Shown here: in pieces, positions 35,641-44,617 of the stretch
Layout of the letters: the number at the start of each line of letters is the position of its first letter
How positions within the stretch are numbered: position 1 is the stretch's first letter
Source of the DNA: Dethiobacter alkaliphilus
GTDB lineage: Bacteria; Bacillota; Dethiobacteria; DTU022; UBA8154
Assembly (NCBI GenBank): GCA_016841605.1
Contig: JAENYV010000001.1
Location: 517,377 to 581,376, forward strand
Direction: 5' to 3'
Length of the DNA stretch: 64,000 bases
Translations under genes and position numbers: made by a program
Notes under the pieces: model-generated
What the model saw: only the letters and a program-made list of their open reading frames with translations
Told to the model about the DNA's origin: nothing
Databases searched by the model: none

Positions 35641-36110
35641 GTGCTCAAATATCAGATAGGCATTGATATGAGAAAAGAACTTGCAGAAGTTGAAATTGAT
35701 GAAACATTGCCGCGCATAAAAGTGCCACCGGCAGACTTAGAAAAGCATTTACGTAATCATGATTTAGACCCAAACATATCTACCGAACCGCTTCAATTAT
35801 TTAGTGATGGTCATTTCAATGAAGCTGTAAGAAAAGCAAGTGAAAGGTTAGAAGACTTTGTTCAAGAAACATCAAACCTTGGTTTATCTGTATGGATTTA
35901 ATGGCTAATGCTTTTAAAGATGGTACGTATATTGATGTTTCAAGCATTCAACCAGAAAACCATCAAGCATTTATTGAGGGGTTTAAGTATTTAACTATGG
36001 GAGCAATGGCATCAATTAAAAACATTTTTAGTCATGGTGATGAAGAACGACATAATCCAGAGGAATGCTTTGAAATGCTTTTGTTTATAAACGGCTTTTC
36101 AGAAACATAA
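35641..36110 (+). pseudogene. TIGR02391 (Hypoth_Ymh) family protein, frameshifted
   Basis: Two overlapping frames carry one protein. 35641-35901 ends LFSDGHFNEAVRKASERLED then FVQETSNLG, and 35892-36110 continues MDLMANAFKDGTY, LTMGAMASIKNIFSHGD. Together they match the C-terminal domain of the TIGR02391 family, whose members often sit among defence or accessory genes; function is unknown. A shift near 35885-35895 breaks the frame. A sequencing error is possible. Confidence 0.65.
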
Positions 36111-36199
36111 AAACCATTGAGCAACAAAAATAACGACTAACAATTTAAGTAATAAACCACTAAACAAGTGTTTCAAATAAATAAAAGGAATGACAAGAT

Positions 36200-37318
36200 A
36201 TGGCTAATAGCGAAAAAATCTACCTTTCATCACCTCATATGAGCGATGAAGGGTATGAACTAAATTATATAAAAGAAGCTTTTGATACAAACTGGATTGC
36301 ACCCCTGGGGCCAAACGTTAATGAATTTGAAAAAGAACTGGCTACTAAGGTTGGTATCAAATCCGCTGCCGCATTATCATCAGGGACAGCTGCTATTCAT
36401 ATGGCACTTAAGGCTGCTGGTGTTGGTAAGGGAGATATAGTTTTTTGCCAGAGTTTTACTTTCTCTGCTACAGCTAATCCAATTATTTATCAGAATGCAA
36501 CACCTGTATTTATAGATAGTGATTATGAAACCTGGAATATGGATCCCAATGCATTAGAAGAAGCTTTTAAAAAATATAGCGATAGAGTTAAGGCAGTTCT
36601 ATTTGTTCATTTATATGGCTTATCGGCTGATATAGACAAGATTATGGAAATCTGCAACAAGCATAATGTTGTTGTTATTGAAGATGCTGCCGAATCCTTA
36701 GGAACCTTATATAAAGGCAAATATACCGGTACTTTTGGTGAGTATGGAATCTTTTCCTTTAACGGCAACAAGATTATTACCACTTCTGGCGGTGGGATGC
36801 TTGTATCTAATAATGAAGAGAAAATTAAGAAAGTTAGATTCTGGGCCACTCAAGCCAGGGACCAAGCAAGGCACTATCAACATAGCGAATTAGGCTTCAA
36901 TTACCGGATGAGTAATGTTGTTGCCGGAATAGGCAGAGGACAGCTCAAGGTGTTGGATCAGAGAGCGGCTAAGAAGAAGTATATATTTGAGTTCTATAAA
37001 AGAGAGTTGGGATTATTAGAGGGTGTCAAGTTCATGCCTATCAATGAGTGGAATGAACCTAATTGCTGGCTAAGTTGTATAACTTTAAATGGACAAGTTA
37101 AGCCGATAGATATTATGGAAGCTTTGGAAAAAGAAAATATCGAAACCAGACCCATCTGGAAGCCCATGCATATGCAGCCGTTCTTTGAAAAGTATGATTA
37201 TATAGGTGGAGATGTAGGTGAAAAGCTCTTTGAGAATGGCGTTTGCCTGCCGAGTGATACCAAGATGAGCGATGGGAATTTGAAGAGAATATGTGAAGTT
37301 ATAAAGAATTTATGGTGA
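36200..37318 (+). CDS. epsN: PLP-dependent sugar aminotransferase (DegT/DnrJ/EryC1, EpsN/PglE-like)
   Basis: The product has 372 residues. The N-terminus IYLSSPHMSDEGYELNYIKE is characteristic of the EpsN group. Cofactor contacts include SGTAAIHMAL and EDAAESLGT, and the Schiff-base lysine lies in FSFNGNKIITTSGGGM. The enzyme should aminate a UDP-4-keto-6-deoxy-HexNAc, as in bacillosamine-type sugars. It overlaps the following initiating transferase gene by seven bases, the same pairing as epsN-epsL. The retaining 4,6-dehydratase that would supply its substrate is not obvious in the window. Confidence 0.85.
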   Translation: MANSEKIYLSSPHMSDEGYELNYIKEAFDTNWIAPLGPNVNEFEKELATKVGIKSAAALSSGTAAIHMALKAAGVGKGDIVFCQSFTFSATANPIIYQNATPVFIDSDYETWNMDPNALEEAFKKYSDRVKAVLFVHLYGLSADIDKIMEICNKHNVVVIEDAAESLGTLYKGKYTGTFGEYGIFSFNGNKIITTSGGGMLVSNNEEKIKKVRFWATQARDQARHYQHSELGFNYRMSNVVAGIGRGQLKVLDQRAAKKKYIFEFYKRELGLLEGVKFMPINEWNEPNCWLSCITLNGQVKPIDIMEALEKENIETRPIWKPMHMQPFFEKYDYIGGDVGEKLFENGVCLPSDTKMSDGNLKRICEVIKNLW

Positions 37319-38049
37319 TGTATATGCAAACTGAGGTCAGAACAAATACTGTTCAGCATGTTGATAGTGTCGGGGTGTACAGAAAATGTATAAAAAGGCC
37401 AATGGATTTTATCTTATCGTTATGCGCTATTATTGTGTTAGCACCTGTTTTGCTGATAATAGCAATATTGGTAAGGACCAAGTTAGGCAGCCCGGTGTTG
37501 TTCAAGCAGAAACGCCCCGGTTTAAATGAGAAGATATTTACCCTTTATAAATTCAGAACGATGACGGATGAGCGAGATGGGAATGGGGAGTTACTTCCTG
37601 ATGCAATACGGTTGACGAGGCTTGGAAAGCTTCTAAGAAGTACAAGTTTAGATGAACTGCCTGAGCTTTTTAATATTATCAAGGGTGATATGTCAATTGT
37701 AGGGCCAAGGCCGCAGCTCGTGCGGGACATGGTATATATGACACCCGAGCAGAGAAGAAGACACGATATTCGTCCTGGACTTTCCGGTTGGGCACAGATC
37801 AACGGCAGAAACGCCATCGAATGGGAAGACAAGCTGAACTATGACTTGGAGTACCTTGATAAGGTTTCCTTCGGGTTCGATGCGAAGATAGTGCTGATTA
37901 CGATAATGAAAGTTTTTAAGACGGAGAGTATCAGTTATGAAGGAGTGGCTACGGCGGAGGACTTCGGTGACTATCTGTTGAGAACTGGGAAAACGAATCA
38001 AGAGCAGTACGACGAAGGTCGACAGAAAGCTAAAGAATTGGAATTATAA
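37312..38049 (+). CDS. epsL: Initiating sugar phosphotransferase (bacterial sugar transferase, EpsL/PglC-like)
   Basis: The product has 245 residues. One N-terminal membrane segment (about 30-53, FILSLCAIIVLAPVLLIIAI) is followed by the monotopic PGT catalytic domain with KFRTM, RLGKLLRSTSLDELPEL, IVGPRPQL and RPGLSGWAQINGRN. It transfers a HexNAc-1-phosphate to undecaprenyl phosphate to begin repeat-unit assembly at the inner membrane face. ATG starts at 37312, 37318 and 37324 are possible. It is coupled to the aminotransferase. Confidence 0.9.
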   Translation: MVMYMQTEVRTNTVQHVDSVGVYRKCIKRPMDFILSLCAIIVLAPVLLIIAILVRTKLGSPVLFKQKRPGLNEKIFTLYKFRTMTDERDGNGELLPDAIRLTRLGKLLRSTSLDELPELFNIIKGDMSIVGPRPQLVRDMVYMTPEQRRRHDIRPGLSGWAQINGRNAIEWEDKLNYDLEYLDKVSFGFDAKIVLITIMKVFKTESISYEGVATAEDFGDYLLRTGKTNQEQYDEGRQKAKELEL

Positions 38050-38067
38050 AGGAACGATCAGGTGACC

Positions 38068-38886
38068 ATGGAAAAATACAGTGTTTTAATGTCGCTCTAT
38101 AAAAAAGAAAGACCTGAATACCTACGGCTTGCCATAGACAGTGTGTTGAACCAGAAGGTTGCACCTGATGATATAGTTATTGTGAAGGACGGTTCTCTGA
38201 CAGATGGACTGGAAGCCGTTCTTCAGGAGTATACAAATGCACATCCTACACTGTTCAACATTGTGGCGAGTGAGAAGAACCTTGGTCTTGGCTTGGCCCT
38301 TAATCTCGGTTTACAGTACTGTAAAAATGAACTGGTCGCCCGTATGGACACAGATGATATAGCGAAACCTGACAGATGCGAGAAGCAGCTCAGGATGTAT
38401 GAATCCACTCCAGACCTGTCTTTGCTTGGATCCAGCGTGGATGAATTCTATTCTGACCCTTCGCGGGTTGTTTCCCGTCGAGTTGTTCCTGCCGAACATA
38501 AAGCGATATATGAGTATGCCAAGAAGCGCAGCGCCTTTAACCACCCAACAGTGATGTATAAGAAGAGCAAGGTGCTCGAAGTGGGCGGTTACGGAGACTT
38601 AAGAAGAAATCAAGATGTAGACTTGTTCGGCAGAATGCTTTTCTCCGGTTGCATAGCTGGAAACATTGGAGAGAGCCTACTGTGGTTCCGATCCAACGAT
38701 GATTTGGCTAAACGTCGTAAGAGTTGGGAGAACACGAAGAGTTACATTGACACTATAAAGAAGTTCTGGAAGATGGGCTATTCGAGTTTCGGTGACTATG
38801 TAGTAATCGCTGTGGCTCAGACCGGAATGTTTCTATTGCCGGTTAAACTCCAGCATTGGGTATATAAGAAGTTTTTAAGAAAATAA
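38068..38886 (+). CDS. Glycosyltransferase family 2 (AmsE-like)
   Basis: The product is about 272 residues from ATG 38068. The GT-A fold is shown by YSVLMSLYKKERPEYLRLAI, SVLNQ and the metal-binding RMDTDDIAKPDRC (DxD-type). Similar enzymes (AmsE type) extend amylovoran-like repeat units. Donor and acceptor are unknown. It follows epsL by 18 bases. Confidence 0.85.
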   Translation: MEKYSVLMSLYKKERPEYLRLAIDSVLNQKVAPDDIVIVKDGSLTDGLEAVLQEYTNAHPTLFNIVASEKNLGLGLALNLGLQYCKNELVARMDTDDIAKPDRCEKQLRMYESTPDLSLLGSSVDEFYSDPSRVVSRRVVPAEHKAIYEYAKKRSAFNHPTVMYKKSKVLEVGGYGDLRRNQDVDLFGRMLFSGCIAGNIGESLLWFRSNDDLAKRRKSWENTKSYIDTIKKFWKMGYSSFGDYVVIAVAQTGMFLLPVKLQHWVYKKFLRK

Positions 38887-38933
38887 GAGTCTGGCCGGTG
38901 TAGGCAGTGACTATATAGAGAGAAGAAAAGGCT

Positions 38934-40178
38934 ATGAATCTTGAACAGAAAATAAACTACCAACTTAATAAATTTCCTGCTGTGAAGAAAATCATCAAGC
39001 GTGTGTACCAATTAGGTATGTATGCAATTTCTCCGAAGATTAAGTCAGAGGGGAACATTGTGCGTGTTTCACCCGATGATGGCGCAGAGTATTTCTTTGG
39101 CTACTATGACAAATCTCCATGGGATGCCACCGGACGCTATATGCTTTGCATGAAGGCAAAGGACACATGGTCTGATGTCAGCCCCAAGGAGTCAGCTGAG
39201 ATAATCTTGATTGACACGCAAAATGAAAACAAGGCTGAGGTGATTGCCCAAACGCACTCTTGGAACGTTCAACAGAGTTGTATGCTCCAGTGGTTGGCTC
39301 CAGATTTTTGCTCAAAAATACTCTATAACGATTTTAGGGATGGCAAGTACTGCTCAGTTATTCTCACATTGGCTGATAAATCAGAGCGTGTAATTCCGTT
39401 CCCAGTTTATTCAGTCGTTGCGGATGGAACATTCGCTCTTTCCTTGGACTTCTCACGTCTTTATCGCCTGCGCCCTGGCTACGGTTATTACAACGTGCCA
39501 GAAGAAACAGCAAATGAAAAGCTGCCGGACGATCCATGTATTTGGCGTGTTGACTTAATCACAGGCGTTGTGACTTCTGTCCTGAAATACACGGATTTTG
39601 CCACCTTCCAACCACGCCCTGAGAGGCAGGAAAAAGACGCAGAACATAAGGTCAACCACATCATGATCAGTCCTAATGGGAAGCGTTTCATGGTGCTCTA
39701 TCGTTGGTTCAATGGTCAGCGGAAATACACGCGGCTTATGACATGCAATGTCGATGGCTCGGATATGTATGTTCTCTCTGATGACGATATGGTATCTCAT
39801 TGCTACTGGAAAGATGATAAACACATCCTTGCTTTCGAGAACAAGCGCAACGGCGGTGCCGGTTACTATTTGATGACAGATAAAACACAGAAATGGACAC
39901 ATCTGTGGACTGATATGAGTGCCGATGGTCATCCGAGCTACAGCCCTGACGGAAAGTTGGTTGTTACAGACACCTATCCTGACAGAGCTAGGATAGCAAG
40001 TGTAAAAGTAATGGACGGCGACAAAGTAACTGTGGTTGCTCGTGTGTTTGCACCATTTAAATATGATAATGATACCCGTTGTGATCTGCATCCAAGATGG
40101 AATCACAATGGTGACATGATTTGTTTTGACTCTGTGTTTGAAGGACATAGAGGAATGTATGTTATTAAGGTGAGGTAG
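38934..40178 (+). CDS. Beta-propeller (TolB/WD40-like) protein of polysaccharide locus
   Basis: The product has 414 residues without signal peptide or clear membrane segment. It contains repeated propeller blades such as GYYDKSPWDATGRYMLCM, HIMISPNGKRFMVLYRWF, GHPSYSPDGKLVVTDTYPD and LHPRWNHNGDMICFDSVF. Oligogalacturonide-lyase-like and TolB-like propellers show similar patterns, but no catalytic residues can be assigned. It sits between glycosyltransferase genes, so it might be a cytoplasmic scaffold or a sugar-binding protein. I do not recognise a characterised homologue. Confidence 0.65.
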   Translation: MNLEQKINYQLNKFPAVKKIIKRVYQLGMYAISPKIKSEGNIVRVSPDDGAEYFFGYYDKSPWDATGRYMLCMKAKDTWSDVSPKESAEIILIDTQNENKAEVIAQTHSWNVQQSCMLQWLAPDFCSKILYNDFRDGKYCSVILTLADKSERVIPFPVYSVVADGTFALSLDFSRLYRLRPGYGYYNVPEETANEKLPDDPCIWRVDLITGVVTSVLKYTDFATFQPRPERQEKDAEHKVNHIMISPNGKRFMVLYRWFNGQRKYTRLMTCNVDGSDMYVLSDDDMVSHCYWKDDKHILAFENKRNGGAGYYLMTDKTQKWTHLWTDMSADGHPSYSPDGKLVVTDTYPDRARIASVKVMDGDKVTVVARVFAPFKYDNDTRCDLHPRWNHNGDMICFDSVFEGHRGMYVIKVR

Positions 40179-40301
40179 TTAATATGATGAATGAGAGGGT
40201 AACGTGGATAGAAAGAATTTGATAGAAAGTTTGGAGATATGATAGAGATAAACTAAGGCAAATCAAATAGAAAATTGAAATCTAAAGATAATGGAGGACG
40301 C

Positions 40302-41207
40302 ATGATTAGTGTAGTTATTCCAACTCATAACAGATCGGATTTGATTAAGAGAGCAGTTAAAAGTGCATCTAATCAAACATATAAAGACATAGAGATTATA
40401 GTTGTTTCGGACGGTTCCACAGACAATACAAAAGAAGTAATAGAAAAGTTTATTCATAAAGATAAAAGAATTAAGTTTATAGAGTATACTCCTGCAAAGG
40501 GTGGTAATGTTGCAAGAAATACTGGGATTGCAGTTGCAAAAGGTGATTATGTTGCCTTTTTGGATGATGATGACGAATGGTTTATGGATAAATTAGAGAA
40601 GCAAATGGCTGTTTTCAATAATGATCCAAATATTGGACTAGTGTATACAGGTATCAGGGCAATATATGTTAAGGAACAGGTCACTTATATTAGCAGGCCA
40701 GTTCATTCTGGAGATCTTTCTAAGAAAATATTACTTGATAACTTTATTGGAACAACATCTACAGTAGTACTGAGGGCCGAATTGCTGAATTCATGTGGTG
40801 TGTTCGATAACAATTTAGGTGCAATGCAGGATTACGATTTGTGGACAAGAATATGTCAGAAGACTATGGTTGGGATAGTAAGTGATCCAATGATTAATTA
40901 TTATAATTATCCTGGCAACAACCAAATATCTCAGCAAACGCAGAAGTACGAGGATGCTTTTACATATCTAAGCGAAAAATACTGTGATTTATATTCGAAA
41001 TTGGGTGTAAATGAAAAAAAGATAAAAAAAGAAAATGTTTTATTGTTGCTTGCAAATAAGGCAAAGAGAAATGGTAGTCCCAAAATAGCAAGAAAATATA
41101 TTGTTCGTGCTTTAAAGAACAGCGTTAGTTTTAAAAGTTTTATATATTTTATCATATCTTTTTTTAACTATAAAATTGTTCTAATACTTCGTAGTAAGCT
41201 AAAATAA
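40302..41207 (+). CDS. Glycosyltransferase family 2
   Basis: The product is about 301 residues from ATG 40302, supported by GGAGG five bases upstream; a TTG at 40275 is less likely. The GT-A core is ISVVIPTHNRSDLIKRAVKS, SDGSTDNTKE, NVARNTGIAVAKGDYVAFLD and DDDDEW. It is the first gene of the markedly A+T-rich central part of the locus. Linkage specificity is unknown. Confidence 0.88.
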   Translation: MISVVIPTHNRSDLIKRAVKSASNQTYKDIEIIVVSDGSTDNTKEVIEKFIHKDKRIKFIEYTPAKGGNVARNTGIAVAKGDYVAFLDDDDEWFMDKLEKQMAVFNNDPNIGLVYTGIRAIYVKEQVTYISRPVHSGDLSKKILLDNFIGTTSTVVLRAELLNSCGVFDNNLGAMQDYDLWTRICQKTMVGIVSDPMINYYNYPGNNQISQQTQKYEDAFTYLSEKYCDLYSKLGVNEKKIKKENVLLLLANKAKRNGSPKIARKYIVRALKNSVSFKSFIYFIISFFNYKIVLILRSKLK

Positions 41208-41271
41208 AAATAGGTTTAAATATCAATTTATGATTATCAATAGTATCTATGTATGATTGGAGAATAATAGC

Positions 41272-42213
41272 ATGTTATTTTCGGTAATTATACCTGTATA
41301 TAATAAATCTAAAATAATTCAAATCTGTGTGGATAGTGTTCTTAACCAGAATTTCAACGATTATGAATTGCTAGTTATTGATGATGGATCAACGGATGAA
41401 TCTATAGAAAAAATTAAGGTTCGTGAAAATGTTATTGTGTTACGTAAAGAAAATGGCGGAGTTTCATCCGCAAGGAATTACGGTGTTATTAATAGTAAAG
41501 GCGAGTATATATGTTTTCTAGATGCGGACGATTATTGGGAACCGGAGCATCTTTCCACATTATATGAGATGATAGTACAGTATCCAAGCGAAAAAATGTT
41601 CAGCACTTCTCATAGAATCAGACAATTGAATGGTCAGATTGAGTGGAACGATATATTATCTGCATATGATAGTAGTATTATTCTAGTTGATGATTTATTT
41701 GAGCTTTGGCTGCGTAAAAAATCGAAAAGAATCATATGCTCTGATACAGTATGTATTAAACGTGAAGTGTTTGACGAAGTCGGCTTATTTGAAGAAGGTG
41801 TATCACAAGGAGAAGATACTGATATGTGGTTTCGGATTGCAGCGTATTACAAAGTAGTGCTCTCGAAAAAATTGACCGCAACATATCAGCGAGAGTTCAG
41901 TGATGCCACTAAATACTATAAGAACAATTACGAATGGATTTTTGCATCCAGAGAAGATGACTTGGTAAACGACTTTAGAATACCGGAAGAGAAAAGAAAA
42001 AATATTGTTAAATATATTGATAGATATAGAATGAACAACTGCAGAAGTATGCTATTTGAAAACAATAGGAAAAAAGCGAGAGAATATTTAAAAGATGTAA
42101 AATATAAAGCAGATTTAAGATATATTATCACCTTACTTTGCCTTATATGTCCTGACTGCATATATAGACCACTGTTTCGTAAGATGTTAGGTGGTATGTA
42201 TGCGGATATCTGA
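41272..42213 (+). CDS. Glycosyltransferase family 2
   Basis: The product is about 313 residues from ATG 41272, with GGAG upstream; a TTG at 41257 is the alternative. It shows FSVIIPVYNKSKIIQICVDS, DDGSTDES, SSARNYGVINSKGEYICFLD and ADDYW. It is likely to add one sugar of the repeat unit on the cytoplasmic face. Confidence 0.88.
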   Translation: MLFSVIIPVYNKSKIIQICVDSVLNQNFNDYELLVIDDGSTDESIEKIKVRENVIVLRKENGGVSSARNYGVINSKGEYICFLDADDYWEPEHLSTLYEMIVQYPSEKMFSTSHRIRQLNGQIEWNDILSAYDSSIILVDDLFELWLRKKSKRIICSDTVCIKREVFDEVGLFEEGVSQGEDTDMWFRIAAYYKVVLSKKLTATYQREFSDATKYYKNNYEWIFASREDDLVNDFRIPEEKRKNIVKYIDRYRMNNCRSMLFENNRKKAREYLKDVKYKADLRYIITLLCLICPDCIYRPLFRKMLGGMYADI

Positions 42214-42229
42214 ACAAAGGAATCTCTAA

Positions 42230-43357
42230 ATGCTGATATACATTTTATCGTTCTTATTAAATATAATAATTGGGCTCTTAATATTTAAAGGTAGAGCAGC
42301 TAAGCAATCAGACAAGGCAAAAAAATGGTATTTATATCTTACCGTAATACAACTAACATTACTTGCTGGATTTCGTGGATATTATGTTGGTTTTGATACA
42401 GATTCATATACGGAAATCTTTAATCGAATTGCCGTATCAAATTATTCTATCTTTAATACTGAAACATGGATAGAAATTGGGTTTGTTATCTATTGTAAAC
42501 TAATTAGCTTATTTGGTGGTAACGCACAATGTATGATTTTTTTATCAAGTGCTATTATCAATATATCTGTTTGTAGATTCATTTATAAATATTCTATAGA
42601 TGTATTTATGAGTGTATATCTGCTCATGTGCTTTCCGTATTACTACTATTCATTCGATATAATTAGGTATTTTATTGCAATTTCAATTATATTGTTTTTT
42701 TATAAATATATCATTGAGCATAAGTTTATTGCAACTTGTATTGTAATTATCTTTGCCTGTGCTTTTCACAATGGTGCCATATTTTTACTTGCTTTTTATT
42801 TCTTATATAAATTTAAGTTGAATGTTATAAATACAATTACTACTGTGTTAATAATGATAATTGTAGGATTATTCTTTTCAGAACTATATATTTTCCTTCT
42901 TAGCATTGGGGATGTGTTTAGCAGGTATTTATATGACTCATATTGGTTTGGTGACAGTAGTGGTGGATATTTGACAGCAGTAATGTATGGTATAATCCTT
43001 ATTCTTGGAATAATTGCACATAAAATTAATCGCTCAAACAAAAAGCATCTTAAGTTTAGTAATGATGCAATTATTGGTGTACTTATAGTTTTGGCAATAT
43101 CATCAATACTATTTATAAAGGCAAGAATGATGATAAGGATAATGTTGTTTTGTTTGCCATTTTTGGCCGTCGGATTTCCCAATCTATTGTATGTAACAAG
43201 AAAAGACAAAGTGACAAAAGAGAATTACTTTGTGTTAACATATGAAACATTATTTATAAAGATTTGCATAATGGCAATTGCCTTATATTATCATATGTTT
43301 ATGCTATGGAACAATGTGCAGAATATAATTCCATATTATCCATTTTGGAGTAATTAG
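42230..43357 (+). CDS. EpsG family polysaccharide polymerase (Wzy-like)
   Basis: The product has 375 residues and is highly hydrophobic with about ten membrane segments. The conserved loop LAGFRGYYVGFDTDSYTEIF near residues 44-63 matches the EpsG family signature (R-x-G-x-D-T-x-x-Y). Such proteins polymerise lipid-linked repeat units outside the membrane. It is the only polymerase candidate in the cluster. Confidence 0.8.
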   Translation: MLIYILSFLLNIIIGLLIFKGRAAKQSDKAKKWYLYLTVIQLTLLAGFRGYYVGFDTDSYTEIFNRIAVSNYSIFNTETWIEIGFVIYCKLISLFGGNAQCMIFLSSAIINISVCRFIYKYSIDVFMSVYLLMCFPYYYYSFDIIRYFIAISIILFFYKYIIEHKFIATCIVIIFACAFHNGAIFLLAFYFLYKFKLNVINTITTVLIMIIVGLFFSELYIFLLSIGDVFSRYLYDSYWFGDSSGGYLTAVMYGIILILGIIAHKINRSNKKHLKFSNDAIIGVLIVLAISSILFIKARMMIRIMLFCLPFLAVGFPNLLYVTRKDKVTKENYFVLTYETLFIKICIMAIALYYHMFMLWNNVQNIIPYYPFWSN

Positions 43358-43365
43358 GTGGTACT

Positions 43366-44601
43366 ATGAAAAAAATACTATTTTTAGCTGGAGAATATTA
43401 TCCATATCCCTTTGCTAATGGTGTATGTATTAAAAATGTAATTAATGAACTAAAACGTAAGAATTATGAAGTGGATGTAGTCTGTTTCAATACTACTAAT
43501 AATAAAGAATTACATTTAGATACATACAACGGCTCAAAAATATACTATGTAAACAATTTTAAAAATAAAGGGATATTAGAAGATTTTAGGCAGCGTATTA
43601 AAAATATATTGCTGGCACCTATGTTTCCGGCAACTGATGTTAAACTGATAAACAAGTATTATGGTGTAGTAAAAAAGGCGTTATGTGCAAACAAATATGA
43701 CATGATAATTGCTGTTTATAATCCAATAGAAGCCTTAATAGTGGGTAAATTAGTTGTTAAAAAAGTTCAATGTAAATATTGCCTATATATGTTAGACACA
43801 TTGACTAACACAGGACAGATTACCATCCGTGGTCTTAAGACTAATAAATTAGTTAAAAAATATACAGACAGGAAAAATTTATCTTGTGAACTTAAACTAT
43901 TTGAATGCGCAGACTTGATTATACTAATGAATTCACACCTCCAGCATTATAAACAGAAGATATATGACAAATTTCGAAGCAAAATAGTTTTTAGTGATTT
44001 ACCATTGTTTGACCCCACGAATTTTTGCATGCGTCCTACTAAAAGAGACACCAAAATCAATATGGTATATTGTGGTGTCTTATCGGAAGAATATAGAAAT
44101 CCTAGGTATTTATGTGAAGCAGTTATAAAATGCAAAGAATATATAGCCTGTTCATTGGACGTATATTGCAGAGGTAACTGTGGCAAAATGCTCGAACAGT
44201 ATAGCGAAAAATCAAATAGTGTAATTCAAAAACATGAATATGTCGAATATAGTAAAATGAAAGACATCTTAAACAATTCCGATGTGTTAATAAGTATTGG
44301 GAATTATAACTCTGATATGGTACCTTCAAAAATATTTGAGTATATGTCAACTGGAAAAAAGATAATACATTTTATCCGAAGTAAGAATGATTCTTGTCTT
44401 TCGTATTTGTATAAATATCCTGCATCATTGATTATTAACGAGGAGGTAACGTTAGAAAAAAATATCCAGAACATTCTAGATTTTTTAAATAAGCCATTAA
44501 ATAAAAACGATAATACGATAGGTCTCAAAGATCTATTTAAGTTTAATATGCCTGAATATACAGTAAAAATTATTGATGATGTATTGAATAATTTAAGATA
44601 G
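43366..44601 (+). CDS. Glycosyltransferase, GT4-like
   Basis: The product has 411 residues. The GT-B N-terminal domain starts ILFLAGEYYPYPFANGVCIK. The C-terminal donor-binding part has MVYCGVLSEEYRNPRYLCEA and SDMVPSKIFEYMSTGKKIIH, where the acidic E-x-M-S-x-G pattern resembles the GT4 E-x7-E region. It is related to the next gene, with which it shares this motif, so the two may have arisen by duplication. Confidence 0.78.
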   Translation: MKKILFLAGEYYPYPFANGVCIKNVINELKRKNYEVDVVCFNTTNNKELHLDTYNGSKIYYVNNFKNKGILEDFRQRIKNILLAPMFPATDVKLINKYYGVVKKALCANKYDMIIAVYNPIEALIVGKLVVKKVQCKYCLYMLDTLTNTGQITIRGLKTNKLVKKYTDRKNLSCELKLFECADLIILMNSHLQHYKQKIYDKFRSKIVFSDLPLFDPTNFCMRPTKRDTKINMVYCGVLSEEYRNPRYLCEAVIKCKEYIACSLDVYCRGNCGKMLEQYSEKSNSVIQKHEYVEYSKMKDILNNSDVLISIGNYNSDMVPSKIFEYMSTGKKIIHFIRSKNDSCLSYLYKYPASLIINEEVTLEKNIQNILDFLNKPLNKNDNTIGLKDLFKFNMPEYTVKIIDDVLNNLR

Positions 44602-44617
44602 CGCAAAGGTGGAACCA

